Assembly: GCA_020746875.1 (NCBI GenBank)
Contig: JAGTJL010000028.1
Coordinates: 310,001-374,000, forward strand
Length of the DNA: 64,000 nt
Reading direction: 5' to 3'
Source: Rhexocercosporidium sp. MPI-PUGE-AT-0058
Lineage: Eukaryota; Ascomycota; Leotiomycetes; Helotiales
A program made the position numbers and the translations under genes. Below the pieces are notes generated by a model. That model was given only the letters and a program-made list of their open reading frames with translations. It was not told the origin of the DNA and did not search any database. Shown here one piece after another: positions 1 through 11,803 of the stretch (positions within the stretch are counted from its first letter, which is position 1; each line of letters begins with the position of its first letter).

Positions 1-3000
1 AAGTACGCCTTTTAATAAAAGTCTTTAAACACGTTAATTATAAACTTTATATAATAATACTTTTTTTTTAAATATATAAAAGGCTTTTAAGTTTATACTT
101 TTTAAAGACTTAAGCGTAATTAAGTAAGTAGCTATCTTTTAATAATATTTCTTATAATGTTTTAAAGATACTAATAAGTCCGCTTTACTCTTTTAATCTA
201 TACACGAGTCGCTACTAGGTATTATTTAATCGTTCGACTTATTTTATAGTTTTTAAACTTTTTGTTTTATATTAATAAGGATATCGCGTCTTTAAGTTAG
301 CTTAAAGTTATTAAAGGTCTTTAGCTCTTTTATTAAGTCTTCCGTGTTTTCCGCTTTTACTAAATAAATTCTAACCGTATTAAGCTTAATTAAGATTTAA
401 TTTTTATTATTATTATTTTCGGTATCCTCCTTAATATCCTTAAGGTATTTAAGTCTTCTTAAGAAAGCATTTGCTATTGTGTGTAAAATACCTTTAATAT
501 AGCGTACTTCGAAGTCGAAAAGCCTAATCTAGGCGAGCCAATAAATAAACATTACATTAAGGTAATCGTAAGTAACTCCTTTAAATTAAATAATAAGAGT
601 ATTTACGTTAATTTTTATAATAAAATAAACTCTTATAAGCCAGATTTTAAGCTTCTTAAAGATTAAAAGTATGCCTTTATATTCTCTTTTTATAGTATTA
701 TAATCTTATTTTGCCTTCGTTTAAAAGCCGCTTTTATATCTCGTCGGTTTAAGCCTATTATTTTTTAGGTCACGTTAATTAAAGAAACCACCTTATTCGA
801 CTCCGCTAAAGTTTATAAAAACGACGATTTCGCTAGCGCCCTTAAAGTAATTAATCTTATAAAGTATTAAGAAAGAGTATAAAATACTTTAAAAGGTTTT
901 TATTACTTAGCCGTAAGTTACGGGGTTTTATATAAATTTAACTCCTTTTTTAATAAAGTCGTACAACGGCTTAATTAATAAACGAAAGTCTTTAATTTAA
1001 ATATAAAAATAAATAATTAAATTTAAAAATCTTTTAACTTTTATAACGTTTTTTAATTCTTTTTATTTTTATATCTTAATTAAGTATATAATTAAAGGTT
1101 CTCTTCTTTACGAGTTATATACGTAGCCGACGACGTTTATATTATTACGACAAAATTAAAATTTAAGGCCTATAATAGCTCTAGCGCGCTTAAGGCGTTT
1201 TAATGTCTTGTCGAGATTAAAAAAGTGCTTAAAAACAAACTGGCGAATTCTAAGCCGTACTTCCTTTTAATTATAATTTATATATAATCTTTTTACGTTA
1301 ACGTCGTCTAAAAACGACATTATAATAAAGGGCATAACATCTTTTAATATTTTATTAATTATTTTTATAAATTAAGTAATAAAGTTTATAACTCCTTAAG
1401 GTAGCGTCGTATTTCGGACTAATTTAATATTAAGCACGAAAAAGGCCGTCATATTTCGGTTATTTTAATGTAATATTTATTAATTATAACTTAAGTATAA
1501 GTCTATTAGGCTCGCAATATGGCACTTTATAAATTCCTTTAAAAATTCGTTAATAAAAGGAAGTAAGTTGGCGTCTCTTAGAATAATTATATTAAGTATA
1601 ATTACCGAGTTAATTAAATAATACTTTTTTAATTCCTTTTTTTTAATTAAAAACTAAGCGTTATAATATAACCCCTTAAAGAGTTCGAGAACCCCACGGT
1701 TAAGTTTATTTTTTATTATTTTCTTAACTTTAGGAGTTAACGCTTTAAGAAGTAAAAAGTGTAGTATTTACTAAGCTTTGTGGTTTATTATCTTAATAAC
1801 TATAAATAATAAAATATCTTTATAAAATTTCTTATACTTAATTTAATTAAATATAATAATACCTTTTTAATTTAATATAATTTCATTAAAAAGGGCTCTT
1901 TTTTTTAATTATAATATATTTTTAATATTTAAAGTAATAAGTCGCTCTTTCGTAATCCTAAATCCGTAAAGAAAGCCGGCAAAACGAAAGAATAAGATAT
2001 TTTAATATTTTCTAATTTATTTTTAAAGAAAGTCCCTTTTTTTAAAGACTTTATATTAGTTTTTACGGCCTTTAAGTATATCTCTTATTTTATTTATTTA
2101 ATTTATAGGCCTAATCTTTTTATTTTTTATTTTATATATAATATAAACCCGCGAAACTTATTTATGTTTTTTAAATAAAGACGTTATTAATAAAATATTA
2201 TAATTTATAATAAATTAAAAGGTAGGCTTAATTTTCTTAATTAATATAATATTAAATACACGTTTTCTGCCGAAAGGAGCTTTAATAAAGTCTTTATAAA
2301 AGAAGTAATCGTAAAAGTCTATTTTTAAAATTATAAATTTTTATTTTATATATTCAATAAAAATATATAAGACGTCTTTAAAAAAGGAATTGCTTTTATT
2401 ATTAAAGGTTTCTTTATCCCCCTTATAAAAAAGCTCGTCCTCGAGCTCAAAAGAAGTGTCCTTTAAAAAACATTTAACGGTATTAACTATAAAGCTCTAA
2501 TTATAATTAATTACTCGTTTCTCGAATTAGTTCCGGACTCTAAATAGTTTAATTTCGAATTTAATAATATTTTACTAACTTAACTCTTAGACTTCGTAAC
2601 TTTAATGCTTCTAGCGTACTCCATAAGTTTAATTACTTTAATAATAATGACTAGTCGTGTAGTCTTATTTTATAAATTAGCGTAAACTAGACCGCCTTTT
2701 ATATTAAATAAGTATTTAAATAAAACACATATAATTTAAAAGAATAAAAATTTAAAAATAACTTTAATACTTAAGATATTTATAATATAAAACCTAATAA
2801 AGACAATGCAGTCTTTTATTATTATTAAGACGTTATTCGCATATCTTAGAAATCGCGATTTTACGCTTATAATACTTTTTAAGGCCATAAAGTCGCTTTT
2901 TATAATAAGGACTTTTAATTAAATAATAATATTATAAAATATATAATTGACTTTTACGCCGGAATTAAGAGTAACTCAGACATTATTAAGTCTTGTCTTC

Positions 3001-3494
3001 TTAAGTATAATAATCACACATTTCGGCGTTAAAAAGTGTTACTTATAACTCGGTCCTTAAGGTATGTCGACTAAGTAAACTTTAATAATTAATAATAAGT
3101 CGACTTTAAATTCCCCTTTTAAAACTATTACTTTTTAAAGCGCTATTAAAATAACAGTTAAAGTTGTGAATATTAAGTTAAAGAAAGGAATTAAGTTTAA
3201 TAATAATTAAAAAATTAATTATTAAATTAACATTTCTTATATTAAAAAAACTTAATACTTTCATTTCTTTTATTAAACTTAAAGCTTATACGTAAGTTTA
3301 ACTTAAGACATAGTAAAATAAGTAATAATTTATTATTTTTATTTAAGAAAAATACGTTTAAGCTGTCGTGAAGCTCGCAGTCCTTTTAATATAAAATCTA
3401 AAGTGTTAGCTTAAAATAATAAAGGGCGTTAAAATATAATATTATTCCTTTTTTAATCGTAGTCCTAAAAAGCCTTTATATACTTTATAATTTT
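1..3494 (-). mobile_element. Ty3/gypsy retrotransposon relic, pol part (RIP-degraded)
   Basis: AT-rich sequence with a decayed gypsy polymerase on the minus strand. Near 1300-1314 the reverse translation gives the reverse transcriptase catalytic motif FLDDV, preceded (about 1320-1500) by residues fitting the RT palm and followed (about 900-1260) by the connection region including LYDFIKKGV. From about 830 down to 440 the RNase H domain is readable (KREYKGILLIFKKLKIWLI, then WLA and LFDFEVRYIKGI, with HTIANAFLRR at the end). Integrase should lie left of about 440 and is cut by the window edge. Stops fall mostly where Q or W is expected, as RIP would produce. The element is split at 3494/11804 by the copia insertion. 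Family assignment is firm; finer placement is not possible here. Confidence 0.8.
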
Positions 3495-3683
3495 TGTCGC
3501 GCCCTAGCGCAGTCTACTGGTCATGTGTATACTCTCGTAAGCACTTATATATATATATACTCGGGTTACAGTCCTCTCTTATAGAGGGTAACGCTCACTT
3601 TAATATATTTTTTAAACCCTTGCTTTCTACGTTAATCGTAGAGCTCTTAAACTACTAAAAGCCTGCTCTACTTCTGTACGACA
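3495..3683 (+). repeat. 5' LTR of the copia element
   Basis: Starts TGTCGCGCC and ends TGTACGACA, giving the short inverted termini TGTCG/CGACA. It matches 11610-11798 over its full 189 bp with scattered transitions (for example C/T and G/A), the pattern expected of RIP rather than random substitution. A TATATATATAT stretch near 3547-3559 may belong to the promoter. Confidence 0.93.
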
Positions 3684-5639
3684 GTTAAGAGTCATATCTG
3701 TCTTTATAAGCTACTTTTAGTATATACAGATTTCGAGCTTCAGTTAAGCTTATTTAATTCTAACTCTACGATCTTCGTTTCCTTTCCTTACGCTTAAACC
3801 TTAACGCACCTCTTAGCGCGATCATCGAGATGTCATCGCACGACAGTCTTAGCGGTCTTAACGCAAATATTATATACTTAAAGCCTAAAGACTTCCCGTT
3901 ATAAATAAATTATTTAACTCTTAGCGCTTAAATACTCGGACTTTAGCTTTTCGTTAACTTAAATGCTTTAAATATAAAAACACTAATTAAAATTATTAAT
4001 AAAAATCCACGAACCGCCGAATAAATCGCTTAACAAAAGAATGATTTCGTTAAATTAAATTATATAATAAAAACAGACGAATATAATAAATAACTCCAGA
4101 AATAGGCGCTTGATTGTCACGTAATAATTACGTCTTCTTCGGACTAAATAATTACAAGCTTTAACGCTTTTATTGCCCCTCTTCCCACTCGACCGCACGA
4201 GCTTATTAAAATAACCGCAAAATTTTATTAAAAAGAAGCCGAGGCTAAAGTTAAAGCGCATATTATAAAGTACGTAATATAATAACTACAAACCACGGTA
4301 TACCTCAAGCTTTACGAATAGATTAAGAAAACTATAAGCCGCTAATTCTTTAATATAATAACTATATAATTAGTCGTTAAAAAAAGAGTTAATATTTAAG
4401 TATTAATTCACACGCTTAAAACAGTTTTATATTAAACAAATATAATAATTTAAACGATAACTCGCTAAAATTACTTATAATCCCTAAATACAAAAAACGT
4501 CTAAAACCTAAAAGTCTAAATTATATAATATTAAAAGTTAATCCGTAAAAAGAACTTATATTATATATTAAAAGTACTCGACACCCTTAATATTAACCTT
4601 TTCTTAATCGTAGTTAATAACTTTAATAGCTTATAAGCTCAAAAGTACTTTCTTAAAACTAAAGAAGCCGACGAGCTCGGAATACCTCTTAAATACTTAT
4701 TAAAATAGCTCGCACGGCTATTTTATTTTAATTAAGCTAATCGCCAGTATTAACAACTTGTCGGTAGCAAATTAAGGCATAGTTATTTCTTTATTCTTAA
4801 TTCACGCTTTAATAATAATAAAACACTCGACTCGAAAGCTTCTAATTCACATGACTAAAGATTAAACCGATTTAAAATAAAAGGAAAACTTATAAAAAAG
4901 GTATATTTATATTTAAAGAATAAAACCTATTACTAGTCTTCCTTAAACTATACTCGTCTTTAGATAACAGTTTATAAAAAAGTATTTATTAAATATTAAA
5001 ATAAAACAGCTTATTTAAACCTAAAAATAAATAATTAATACTATAATAAGATTTAATAGCGGTTTGCTACGCTATAATAAAAAGCTTTTCGCGAGTAAAT
5101 AAGTTTAGACAAGCCTTTCCCTAAGTTAATAAAAAATCTCTTAACGAAACTAAATAAATAAGGATTTAATAAATTAAATAAAAAGAAGTCTACCTTTCCC
5201 GGAAACCTATTAAATAAAAAAAAAACAAGCGGGACCCACGCGCACCTAATGCTTTTACTTAATTTAGCCGAGTATTTAGCTACGAGTATATATTCCCTTT
5301 AGAATTTACCTTATCTTTTATTAAACTCTATTTTATTAAACAATTATAAAGCGACTAATTTAGTTAACGATTGTTCAATATTATTAAAAGGATCTTTTAT
5401 AAAATCTACTCTTAAGGATTTAATTAAGTATAAAAGCTCTTAATTACCTATTATTAAGCGCGGAACTCGAGTTATAAAAGGAGTGCTTAAAGGTCCAAAT
5501 AGTAAATTATTTAATTTCACGCTTTATAACGTTATAATTGTGGAAAACTTTTATATTAATATTATCTCTAAAGCTCGTTTTTATAAGACTAATCTTTAGT
5601 TTTATAGTATAAATTATATTTTAAAATGGAACAAAAAAG

Positions 5640-8600
5640 GCTTGCCAATTAATAAACACTATATAATACGACAGCTAAAGCGTAAACAAAACCTCGTTTT
5701 CTTTAAATATAAGCTACATTTAATTTATTCTTTAAGCACTCGTGATATACTCTTAAGCGTTATAGGAATTATAATGTTTTTAACGCTTTTTAAAAAAATA
5801 AATAAGCCGTATAAATTATTTAAAGATTATAAATACCTTAAAATAGACTCGGAGCGTGTTTAATATCTACGAATAAGCTATTTAGGCGCGAATGCTTTAA
5901 GGAAATTAATAAGCACGGCGAGAAATGTCAGAATTATTAAAATAATAAAGAGAATCAAGTACAAGTAATGTGCTCTGACTTATATTACTTAAGTAATCTC
6001 TAGACGTCTACTAAAAAGGAAATCCCTTAAACCATTTTAAAAAGCCACTTAAAATTTATTTAATTATTTAAAATACTAAAGTAATTACTTTTAACTCTTC
6101 GTATTCAAATGCAAATACAACGGCTTACTCGTTGGTTATATATTATAAATAAAAAAATATAATAAAGTGTTTTAATATATTAAGAGCTTTAAAACTTAAG
6201 TTTAAAAGCAATTTAGACTCTTAATATATAAATTTAAATATGATTAAAAGAAAGCAATTATTACAATTCGAGGATTTACAAAATATAAGAGATAGGCTAA
6301 TAAGCTCGGAATTGACCTCAAGCTCTTACTAACGGCAACTCATAAGCTAAATAGCAGAGCTAAAAGAGTTAATTAAGAAGCAATTAATAAAGGCATTAAG
6401 ATGAGACTATTAGCTAATCTCCTTGTGGATTTAAGTATTAAATGTGCACTCACAGGGATTTATTTATATAATAAAAGCCTAAGGCAAGTAAATAATTGGC
6501 TGTCACTTATTAAAGTTAATAATAAGTGGTTTCGGAACTATTTTCGGTGGTATAACTTAGCGCTTATTGTAAGACTTATTATAAATTTCAGATTAAACTA
6601 GAATAGTATTTATATGTATAGCTATAAAGCGTACTTATTAATAATAGAAAGAGCTAAAGGATAAGACAAGAGAGCGTTCAAAACAATTGCGCGTACGTAT
6701 ATCGAATATCTTATAGGTTTCCACGCTTCCAATATCTATAAGATTTAAGTGCTACGTTTTAATAGAATAATTATCACGCGTAACGTACGCTTTAATAAAA
6801 ATAACTTTTATATTACCTTAAGTAAAGAAGTAAAGATTACGATTTAAAAAGCCAAGTTTATTTATGATTTTATTAAGAAGAATAAGTCTATCGTAAACTA
6901 AGCTAAAATTATTGAGAATATTATTAAAAATATAACTGTCGGAGAAAATAATATAAATTTTTTAGGCGAAGACTTACTTTAATTATATATTAAACGAATT
7001 TAAAGATTAATTAAAAGCTCCGAAAGTCAGAACTCGAGGGTAAAAGAGTATATTAATAGCCTGAGTATAATAAATAAACTTTTAACTCCGGAATATATTT
7101 TTATTCTAGAAGGCCCTCTTAAATAAAGTGAGGAATTAAGAGAGAGTGCGTTAAACCGAAAGTCTACTTTAGGTATAAAGTATGACTTAAAGGCATTCGA
7201 CTCGCGTAAGAGTATATAACTCATTAATCGAGATTCGAACGTATTATAAGATTAAGCGCGGGATCCGTTTCGATTATTACGTATTAAGATTTAAATACCG
7301 TTAAGACTTCGATTATAAAAAGAGTTTCTGGTAATAATTACAATACCGTATCCCTAGACTAAAGCATAGAGTGCTCGAACGACGGAAGTAAGATAGGCGA
7401 GAGTAACACGCTTTTAGATTATAGCGAAAGAAGTTTAGTTAAAATTAAATATACTTATTAAAAGTTCGGTAAAAGTAAAGAAGTTAATTAAAAGTAAAAG
7501 AAAAAAAAAAGATTATAAAAGGATTAAAATAATAGAATATTTATAATATTTATAGCTTTCTTTAAATAAACACGCCTCGATAAAGGCAACCTTAAGCTCG
7601 GGGGTGAGCTTAATCTCGAAGGTAATTAAATCCTCGACTAATATAATAATCTTCGGTCCGAAGTCGATTAGATACTTTAAGGGCTTATGTTTAATTAATA
7701 TATGTTACTAAAAGAATAAGATAATCTTTGAGATTTAATAAAGATTATATATTATGTAATTACAATAGTAATATAAACGAGCCGTCAATTATTAAAAGGA
7801 AAGATCTTACTTTTAAAAATTAAAGTCTAAAATTTTCTACTTAAATTAAAATAATAAAATAATCTTAAGAATTATTTAATAAAAGAGTAGTTTAAAGAAA
7901 ATATAAGCTTAAAAATAAGAATAATAAATAAATAAAGTTATTAAACCTTAGAAGTGTTTAATTTAAATATTATATTAATACTTATCCCGCTTATATAAGT
8001 TTTTAAATATAAATTAAATCTAAAAGAATATATTTTAAAATATAAATTCTAAATTATTATATAAAGTAATCTTTAAAGTAAATTAATAATCGTCTTTATA
8101 TACGCTAATACGCTCTTAACTAAATCCTTTTGAATTGCTATAGCGCTCGCAACTCATTTTAACTTAGAAGTCAAGTGCTTCGACGTAATTAACGCGTTTA
8201 TTAACGCTCTTCGGAATATAAATGATAAAATCGTATATTATAAATTTCTTTTAAGTTTTAATAAGTCTAAATATATACTACGAGTTAATCGCGCTCTTTA
8301 CAAAATACGTGACTCTCCGTACTTATAATATAAATATATTAATAAAACGTTAATAAATTTAAGGCTAATTCCATACTTAAAGAAACCGTATATATTCATA
8401 AATTTTACTTATAAAATCCTTATTTTCTTTTACGTAAATAACATTTAAGTGCTTTACTATTAAGACGACTTAAAGCTTAAATAAGATTTCATTAAGCGAC
8501 TAAATTAAGCGTATAATATATATAATTTTAAAAATATTAAATAATTCCTAAAGATTAAAATAATGCGCGACAAAAAGCGTAAGACTATCTCCCTAATTTA

Positions 8601-9470
8601 TAGTCAATACATTAAGAAAATCACTTAAAAGTTTGAATAAATTAATAAGAAGTGTCTTACGACATTACTCCCTTAAATTAATTTTATCAAATATAAAGGA
8701 TAAACTTTAAAAAAATATATTAAAGCTTATTAAAAGAGAGTTAAGTCAATATTATATATAGCGATCGTTATAAAACTAAACGTAACTTTTATAATCGCCT
8801 AACTCTTATAGTTTGTAATAAATCTTAATCTAAAATATTTTATAATTATATATTAGCTTATTCGCTATTTATTTAATACGCGCTTTTTAAATATTATATA
8901 TAAAAGTAATTAAAAAAGAGCGCTTTATATTACTTTAAATATATTTTTCGCAGATAACGTCAAAACTCAGAAATTATTTTAAGGTTATATAATTTTATTA
9001 TTTAACGGGCTAATAATTTAAAAAACATTAAGGTAATTTATAATTATTACGTCGACTATTAAAGCGAAACTATTAATATTAAAATATATTAAAAAAGAAG
9101 CCATAACTTTTTAATAATTCTTTTAAAACTTAACTCTTAATATTTATAAAACTTAAGAAATTTTTTATAATAATTAATAAATAATTAAATTAATTATAAA
9201 TAATATTAAAAGGATTATTATTAAGTTTTGTTATATAAATATTTAAAATATATAACTTAAGTAAAAATATATTCGTAAATTATTTAAAGTAATATATTTT
9301 TCAACCGCTAATATACTTATTAATAGACTTATAAAGAATTTGTCTTACTAAAAATTCAAACTTTTTAAAGTATTTTTAAACTTTAATAATTATTAATCTT
9401 AAATTAAAAAGCTTTAAATATATTTATTAAAAGTATATTAAAAATATTTTTATATAATTTTTTATTTATA
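5640..9470 (+). pseudogene. copia pol relic: integrase, reverse transcriptase, RNase H
   Basis: The order integrase-RT-RNase H identifies Ty1/copia. Integrase: an HLGxxAL-like zinc-finger region near 5870-5960, then a C-terminal part at 6401-6601 with LYNKSLRQVNNWLS and KWFRNYFRWYN. Reverse transcriptase: near 8160-8330, FDVINAFINAL and RALYKIRDSP, the decayed copia fingers/palm motifs. The catalytic box reads FFYVNNI near 8425-8445, where the family has YVDD; both Asp codons show the G-to-A change. RNase H: about 8940-9120 with FADN, TQK and TSTIKAKLL. Many stops at Q/W positions. Gag should lie between the 5' LTR and about 5600 but I could not read it. Confidence 0.85.
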
Positions 9471-11566
9471 AAATTTTTTTAATTTAATATTTTAAGTATC
9501 TACGCTTTAAAAACGCCAAACGTAAACGTAAAATCCAGCCCGAACCCAAGTAAAGTCCACTTAAATCCGGCCCGAGCTTAAGTAAAATCCGTACAAATCC
9601 AGTCTAAGCCCATAAATAATCCATTAAAAGCGTAAAAAGAATTTACTTAAACCTAAATTAATAAGTAATTATTATCTTTAAAACTTTTACGAACTTCTTT
9701 AAACTTTATATAAAATTATTAAACTCTATTAAAAATCTCGTATTAATATTAATATTATTATTAAAGTCATCTTTCTTACTACGCTTTAAATTTAACTTTT
9801 AAAAGCGTATTAAAAAATTTAATTTTATGTCCTCATTAAATTTATTATTACTTACTAAGTCTTTTATTAAGGCTTTTAAAGTAATTTTATACTTTTTAAT
9901 ATTTTATAAATCGATTAATAAAATACTTAATTAATTATAATGTAATTATTATACTTTTTTATTATTAAAGTCTATAATTATAATTAATTTTTTGCCATAT
10001 TTAAATATATTTCTCGTAACGGAATTGCACTTATAATTAAAGATATAATTATAATATTGACTTTTAGCGGCAAAAGTATTAATAAAGTAATGTTTACAAT
10101 TACTACGGCCATAAATAATAACGCGAATATATAATAAATAAAAATCCGTAAACTCTTTTTTTAAATCTCAGTTAATATAAATAAAATAAGTTATTAATAA
10201 AAAATAAGCTTTTAAATAATGTGTATATACCTCGAGCGCGCTTAACAGGAGAACGAGGCTTAGATGAAGTGCGAGATAATTTGCGCTTCTTTAAAGTTAA
10301 TAAAAAATAAGTACGAGTCTTAAAAACAAAAGGAGGGGCAAAAGAGGGAGTTAAACTAAGACGCGAAACGCGCGAAGTAAAGGGGGTATATTAAAAGCTA
10401 TCTTTATTTAATGTAATGACGCTTTTACTTAATATAATTAGTGGTGAAGTATTAAAAGAACGCGTGAAAGTCTTCTTAAATAGCGAGTTTAACTTAACAT
10501 AAAAAGATTAAAAAAGAATTGACTTATTATTAAAGTTATTAATAAACGCATCTTTATTTTCACGCAAAAAAAAATACTATTAATTATCTTTAAGATTTAT
10601 TTTGACGACTAAATAAATAAGAAAAGGATCATTGAGAAGCTCATTAACAAACTCATTACTAAACACTTCTTAGTTATCGAACTCATCTTCAAAATCTTAT
10701 AATATAATCATTAGCAATTAATTTAACGGTACTAAGGTCACTCAAAATTAAATTAAAAAACTTACTTAACGAGCTGCAATCTGATTGTTAATGCGCGCAG
10801 TCGTTACTTTAAAAGCTTTAGAAGGCATAGCTAGTAATTAAAGAAAATTTACTAAAAGAGATAAAAAATTAAAAGATAAAAGAAAGAAATAAGTAAGTAA
10901 GTAAGCACGCGAGCATAGAGTGCGTTAATATTAAGTAAAGGTTAGTTATAGTAGTACGAAAGTCAATATATATATATTCTTAGGGGTAATCGTAATCGCG
11001 CCACTGCGGTACAGGACGCTTAAACTAATAATAAACCCACTAACTCGGGAGGCGGCGTATTACATAAGTTAATAAAAGGCTGGCATACACCGTTGCGGCT
11101 TCTTATTATATATAATAATTACTTTAGAAGGATTAAAATTTATTAATTACAACTTAATAACTTAATAATTAGACGGGACGATACGAAATCTTAGCTATAA
11201 ACCGAACCTTGCTTTAGCCTTATTTTTAAAACCTGCGATTTACACGCGTTAGATATAATAATTAAGATTTTATTTACTTAATTATTATAGCTTAATTACA
11301 TTTTTAGACTTCATTTATTTAATTATATATAGTTTAAATACGTGTTTGTATTTTCATTTATTACTAATGTTAATTGCCTAATAAACTATTTATATTAATA
11401 TATAAAGTCCTTATATATTATATCTTTAAAGCGCGTATTAATATTTTCATTTATTATAACATCTCAAAAGCATTAATTTGCTGCTCGACGTCATATTTTT
11501 ATTAAGAATTAATGTGTATACTCGGGGAGCTTGTGTTATATCTCTCGACTGCTTGTGCGCCTTTAA

Positions 11567-11602
11567 ATGGTAAGGCTTGTTTATATGATAAAGCCTTACC
11601 AT
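11567..11602. repeat. 12-bp perfect stem-loop just before the 3' LTR
   Basis: ATGGTAAGGCTT at 11567-11578 is perfectly complementary to 11591-11602, separated by a 12-nt loop. The stem ends 7 bp before the LTR, and the 7 bases between (AGGGGTG) are purine-rich, where the polypurine tract should be. The stem survived RIP in an element that is otherwise heavily mutated. A role in plus-strand priming or RNA 3'-end structure is inference. Confidence 0.6.
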
Positions 11603-11609
11603 AGGGGTG

Positions 11610-11798
11610 TGTCGCGCCTTAGCGCAGTCTATTAGTTATATATATACTCTCGTAAGCACTTACGTGTATATATACTCGAGTCACAGTCTTCTCTTATAGA
11701 GGGTAACGCTTACTTTAATATATTTTTTAAACCCTTACTCTTCACGTTAATCGTAGAGCTCTTGAACCACTAAAAGCCTGCTCTACTTTTGTACGACA
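11610..11798 (+). repeat. 3' LTR of the copia element
   Basis: 189 bp, TGTCG to CGACA, direct repeat of 3495-3683. Followed by ATTTT (11799-11803), the second copy of the target duplication. Confidence 0.93.
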
Positions 11799-11803
11799 AT
11801 TTT

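Larger units (their letters stand above)
3495..11798 (+). mobile_element. Complete Ty1/copia LTR retrotransposon, RIP-inactivated
   Basis: Bounded by two 189-bp direct repeats beginning TGTCG and ending CGACA, flanked by the 5-bp target duplication ATTTT (3490-3494 and 11799-11803). The internal region encodes, in copia order on the plus strand, integrase, reverse transcriptase and RNase H relics between about 5640 and 9470. The coding part is unusually far from the 3' LTR: about 2.1 kb (9480-11609) has no recognisable protein. The element is 8304 bp, long for a fungal copia (about 5 kb is common). Every coding stretch is broken by TAA/TAG stops, so it cannot move by itself. It lies inside an opposite-strand gypsy element and is therefore the younger of the two. 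Confidence 0.92.

Noticed and set aside
4055..4261. 68-residue minus-strand frame inside the copia element
   Set aside because: Low-complexity AT-driven composition; opposite to the element's coding strand.
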